Program-made: the position numbers and the translations under genes
Assembly (NCBI RefSeq): GCF_963975345.1
Contig: NZ_CAXBGE010000013.1
Coordinates: 62,001 to 126,000 of the forward strand
Source: Maricaulis sp963975345
GTDB lineage: Bacteria; Pseudomonadota; Alphaproteobacteria; Caulobacterales; Maricaulaceae
Direction of reading: 5' to 3'
DNA: 64,000 bases
The notes under the pieces: model-generated
What the model was told of the DNA's origin: nothing
What the model saw: only the letters and a program-made list of their open reading frames with translations
Database searches by the model: none
Shown: positions 62,110-64,000 of the stretch, piece by piece
Layout: each line of letters opens with the position of its first letter
Position numbering within the stretch: position 1 is the stretch's first letter

Positions 62110-62166
62110 GCGCAGCCGTTTCGAAGCCGCACACGATGATTATCCGTCTGGAAAGAATGTTGGAAT

Positions 62167-62706
62167 ATGACTGTCCACATGACGGCATCACGGCAAGCAG
62201 TGACGGAGCCAACTCCGCTTCTGGGCCAGGGCACACTCGGCCCTGACGCCCTGCGCGCTGCCAATATCAATCCCGACACCGGCTTGGCGACCGACTATCT
62301 CAATCACTTCAACGAAGTGATGATGCTGATGGAAATGCTCCCCGACATGCCCGATTGCGCTGAAGACGTGCTCGACTGGGCCCCGGCCGATTATATCGAA
62401 CACTTCACCAATTCCGGCTTCAAGGACAAGGAATTGGCCGTCCTCGCCTATCACGCCGCACCGCACGAAGTGCGGGCGCATCTGGTCACGCTGGTGCTGC
62501 AAATCGAGGCTGAAGTGGAACGGGCCCAGGCCATGTTACGCGAAGATGCCGGCGACACGGCCTGCCGCGCCGTCGCCCGGCTGGCCACCGACTGTATCAA
62601 GCCACTGATCCTCGCCGCCTCCAGCGCCATTCACGGCCAAGCGGAAAGCGAAGACGATGATCAGGACGAAAGCGTCCAAGCCGGCGTCGACGCCCTGTTC
62701 GGCTAG
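62167..62706 (+). CDS. Conserved hypothetical protein
   Basis: A 179-residue soluble protein, mainly helical, with an acidic tail (EDDDQDES). LATDYLNHFNEVMMLMEMLPDMPDC and DVLDWAPADYIEHFTNSGFKDKELAVLAY are distinctive. I believe it is conserved in Caulobacter relatives but can name no function. Confidence 0.7.
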   Translation: MTVHMTASRQAVTEPTPLLGQGTLGPDALRAANINPDTGLATDYLNHFNEVMMLMEMLPDMPDCAEDVLDWAPADYIEHFTNSGFKDKELAVLAYHAAPHEVRAHLVTLVLQIEAEVERAQAMLREDAGDTACRAVARLATDCIKPLILAASSAIHGQAESEDDDQDESVQAGVDALFG

Positions 62707-62826
62707 CGGGTTTGCCGTCGCCGCGAGCGGGGCCTCACGCAATCTCATATTGTATGAGTAGGGTTGTGACGCGACGTCGTTAATAACCCCGCGACGCCAA
62801 ATCGCCCGCAATCATGAGACTCACGA

Positions 62827-63177
62827 ATGCCCCGCCTGACACTGGTTCCACCAACCGCGCAGCGCCCGCCTCCATGCCCGGTCGAGGAGTTTCAAGCCAT
62901 CCTGGCCGAGCTCCATGCGTGCCGAGATGGCGAGACCGACGGTCCCGCCGTGTTGTGGCTGATCAATGACCTGATGCGCTATTGTGAGGACCGGCTTGAG
63001 GAATGCGATAACGGGTCGGCCGAGGGCGCGGCCCTGGTTCTGCGTCGCCAGAAATTCCTCGCGGGCCTGACCGGATTCGCCGAACAGATCCGCAAATCGA
63101 ATGGCGAGCTGAGCGATGAATTCATCGCCTTCCTCGCCACGGCACCGGCAGCGATGGACGACCTGACGACAAATTGA
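62827..63177 (+). CDS. Hypothetical protein
   Basis: A 116-residue helical protein without membrane segments. It has WLINDLMRYCEDRLEEC and LRRQKFLAGLTGFAEQIRKSN. No family recognised. The 120-bp gap upstream holds TTAATAAC near 62777 but no clear promoter. Confidence 0.6.
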   Translation: MPRLTLVPPTAQRPPPCPVEEFQAILAELHACRDGETDGPAVLWLINDLMRYCEDRLEECDNGSAEGAALVLRRQKFLAGLTGFAEQIRKSNGELSDEFIAFLATAPAAMDDLTTN

Positions 63178-63316
63178 GGCCTGACCGGCCCACCGCAAGG
63201 TTCGGCACGGCCGGGAAATGCGAACAAAAAACGAACAATTACACATCACCGGCTTGGGATTGCGCGTTATTCAGTCCAAACTAGGCGATTGAACGACTCG
63301 TTATTCGCAGGCTGGC

Positions 63317-64000
63317 ATGACTTCGCTCACGATTTCCGACATGGCGCGTCCGGCGCCGCCCTCGCCTTATCTTGAAGGCCTCAATGGCGAGCAACGTCAG
63401 GCCGTTGAAGCGCTTGACGGAGCTGTGCTGGTTCTCGCCGGCGCCGGCACCGGCAAGACCCGCGTCCTGACCACCCGCCTTGCCCATATCCTCGCCACCG
63501 GCCGCGCGCGGCCATGGGAGATCCTCGCCGTCACCTTCACCAACAAGGCGGCGCGCGAGATGAAGGAGCGGGTCGGCAAGATCATCGGTGAAGCCGTCGA
63601 AGGCGTGCCGTGGATGGGGACATTCCACTCGGTCTCGGCCCAGATATTGCGCCGCCATGCCGAGCTGGTGGGTCTGAAATCCTCATTCACCATTATCGAT
63701 ACCGACGACCAACTGCGCCTGATGAAACAGCTCATCCAGGCCGAAGGCATTGACGAAAAGCGCTGGACACCGCGCCATCTCGCCTCGGTGATCGATGGCT
63801 GGAAAAATCGCGGCCTGATGCCGGCCCAGCTCAGCGAGGAAGACAAATACGCCTTCGCGGAAGGCCGCGGCAAAGACCTCTACGCCATGTATCAGACGCG
63901 CCTGAAAGTTCTCAATTGCTGCGATTTCGGCGACCTTCTGCTGCACACCTTGCACATTCTCAAAGACCATGGAGACGTGCTGGCCGAGTATCACCGCAAA
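63317..64000 (+). CDS. UvrD/PcrA/Rep-type superfamily 1 DNA helicase (5' part)
   Basis: The first 228 residues of a helicase that continues past the window. NGEQRQAVEALDG is the Q-motif, LAGAGTGKTRVLTTR is motif I (about residues 42-56), VTFTNKAAREMKERV is motif Ia and MGTFHSVSAQILRRHA is motif Ib. A later segment NCCDFGDLLL is the start of motif II region. It unwinds DNA in repair and replication. The ATG at 63317 is preceded by a weak ribosome site. Confidence 0.95.
   Translation, partial: MTSLTISDMARPAPPSPYLEGLNGEQRQAVEALDGAVLVLAGAGTGKTRVLTTRLAHILATGRARPWEILAVTFTNKAAREMKERVGKIIGEAVEGVPWMGTFHSVSAQILRRHAELVGLKSSFTIIDTDDQLRLMKQLIQAEGIDEKRWTPRHLASVIDGWKNRGLMPAQLSEEDKYAFAEGRGKDLYAMYQTRLKVLNCCDFGDLLLHTLHILKDHGDVLAEYHRK

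Overview
The window reads as about 64 kb of an alphaproteobacterial chromosome, most like the Hyphomonadales/Maricaulales (stalked or prosthecate marine relatives of Caulobacter). The evidence is a circularly permuted two-piece tmRNA gene with the tag ANDNFAEEVRLAA, an alpha-type SspB adaptor, the thyA-folA-hflK-hflC-DUF2065-degP/Q-miaA block, an mreBCD-pbp2-rodA operon, and high GC with dense ATGA/TGATG-type gene overlaps. No CRISPR array, rRNA or tRNA gene was recognised. The placement within the class is inference.

Layout. 0-3.7 kb: an Mla/MCE-type lipid transport operon (STAS-MlaE permease, ATPase, MCE protein, auxiliary lipoprotein). 3.7-9.3 kb: an MFS carrier divergent from a tightly packed glycosyltransferase / SAM methyltransferase / terpene-cyclase-like cluster that meets a second methyltransferase plus lipoprotein pair head-on; this looks like an uncharacterised biosynthetic unit. 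9.4-13.3 kb: prolyl iminopeptidase and two paralogous sodium-dependent (NSS/SNF) transporters. 13.4-19 kb: mreB-mreC-mreD-pbp2-rodA (cell elongation). 19-28.7 kb, mostly minus strand: VTT protein, HTH-like protein, divergent ketol-acid reductoisomerase, lipoprotein, miaA, DegP/Q-type protease, hflC, hflK, folA, MazG-like, thyA.

29.2-48.5 kb is the accessory region. It holds a type II secretion system (gspD-K-E-F-I-J-L-M-C-like on the minus strand, gspG alone on the plus strand, a short GspO peptidase 9 kb away), a Tat-exported beta-helix protein directly upstream of gspD, a dead REP-associated transposase (RAYT) with its REP copies, a 1435-residue secreted Rhs/YD-repeat protein with a hydrophobic C-terminal tip followed after 11 nt by a two-helix membrane protein (candidate immunity protein), an orphan Rhs fragment, and a broken HTH regulator. 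The whole segment lies between two direct copies of a roughly 220-bp sequence (a 122-bp core that is nearly identical) beginning at the 3' end of a VOC-family gene; this suggests an island or a recombination-derived insertion.

48.5-51.3 kb: patatin-like hydrolase, acetoacetate decarboxylase and 3-hydroxybutyrate dehydrogenase (ketone-body/PHB metabolism). 51.5-55.4 kb: permuted tmRNA, a zinc-ribbon membrane protein, SspB (which delivers tmRNA-tagged proteins to ClpXP), thioesterase and MFS carrier. 55.4-64 kb: RusA-like protein, fumC, PhyH-type dioxygenase, DUF4169, several small hypothetical proteins, ClC channel, and the start of a UvrD/PcrA-type helicase that runs off the window.
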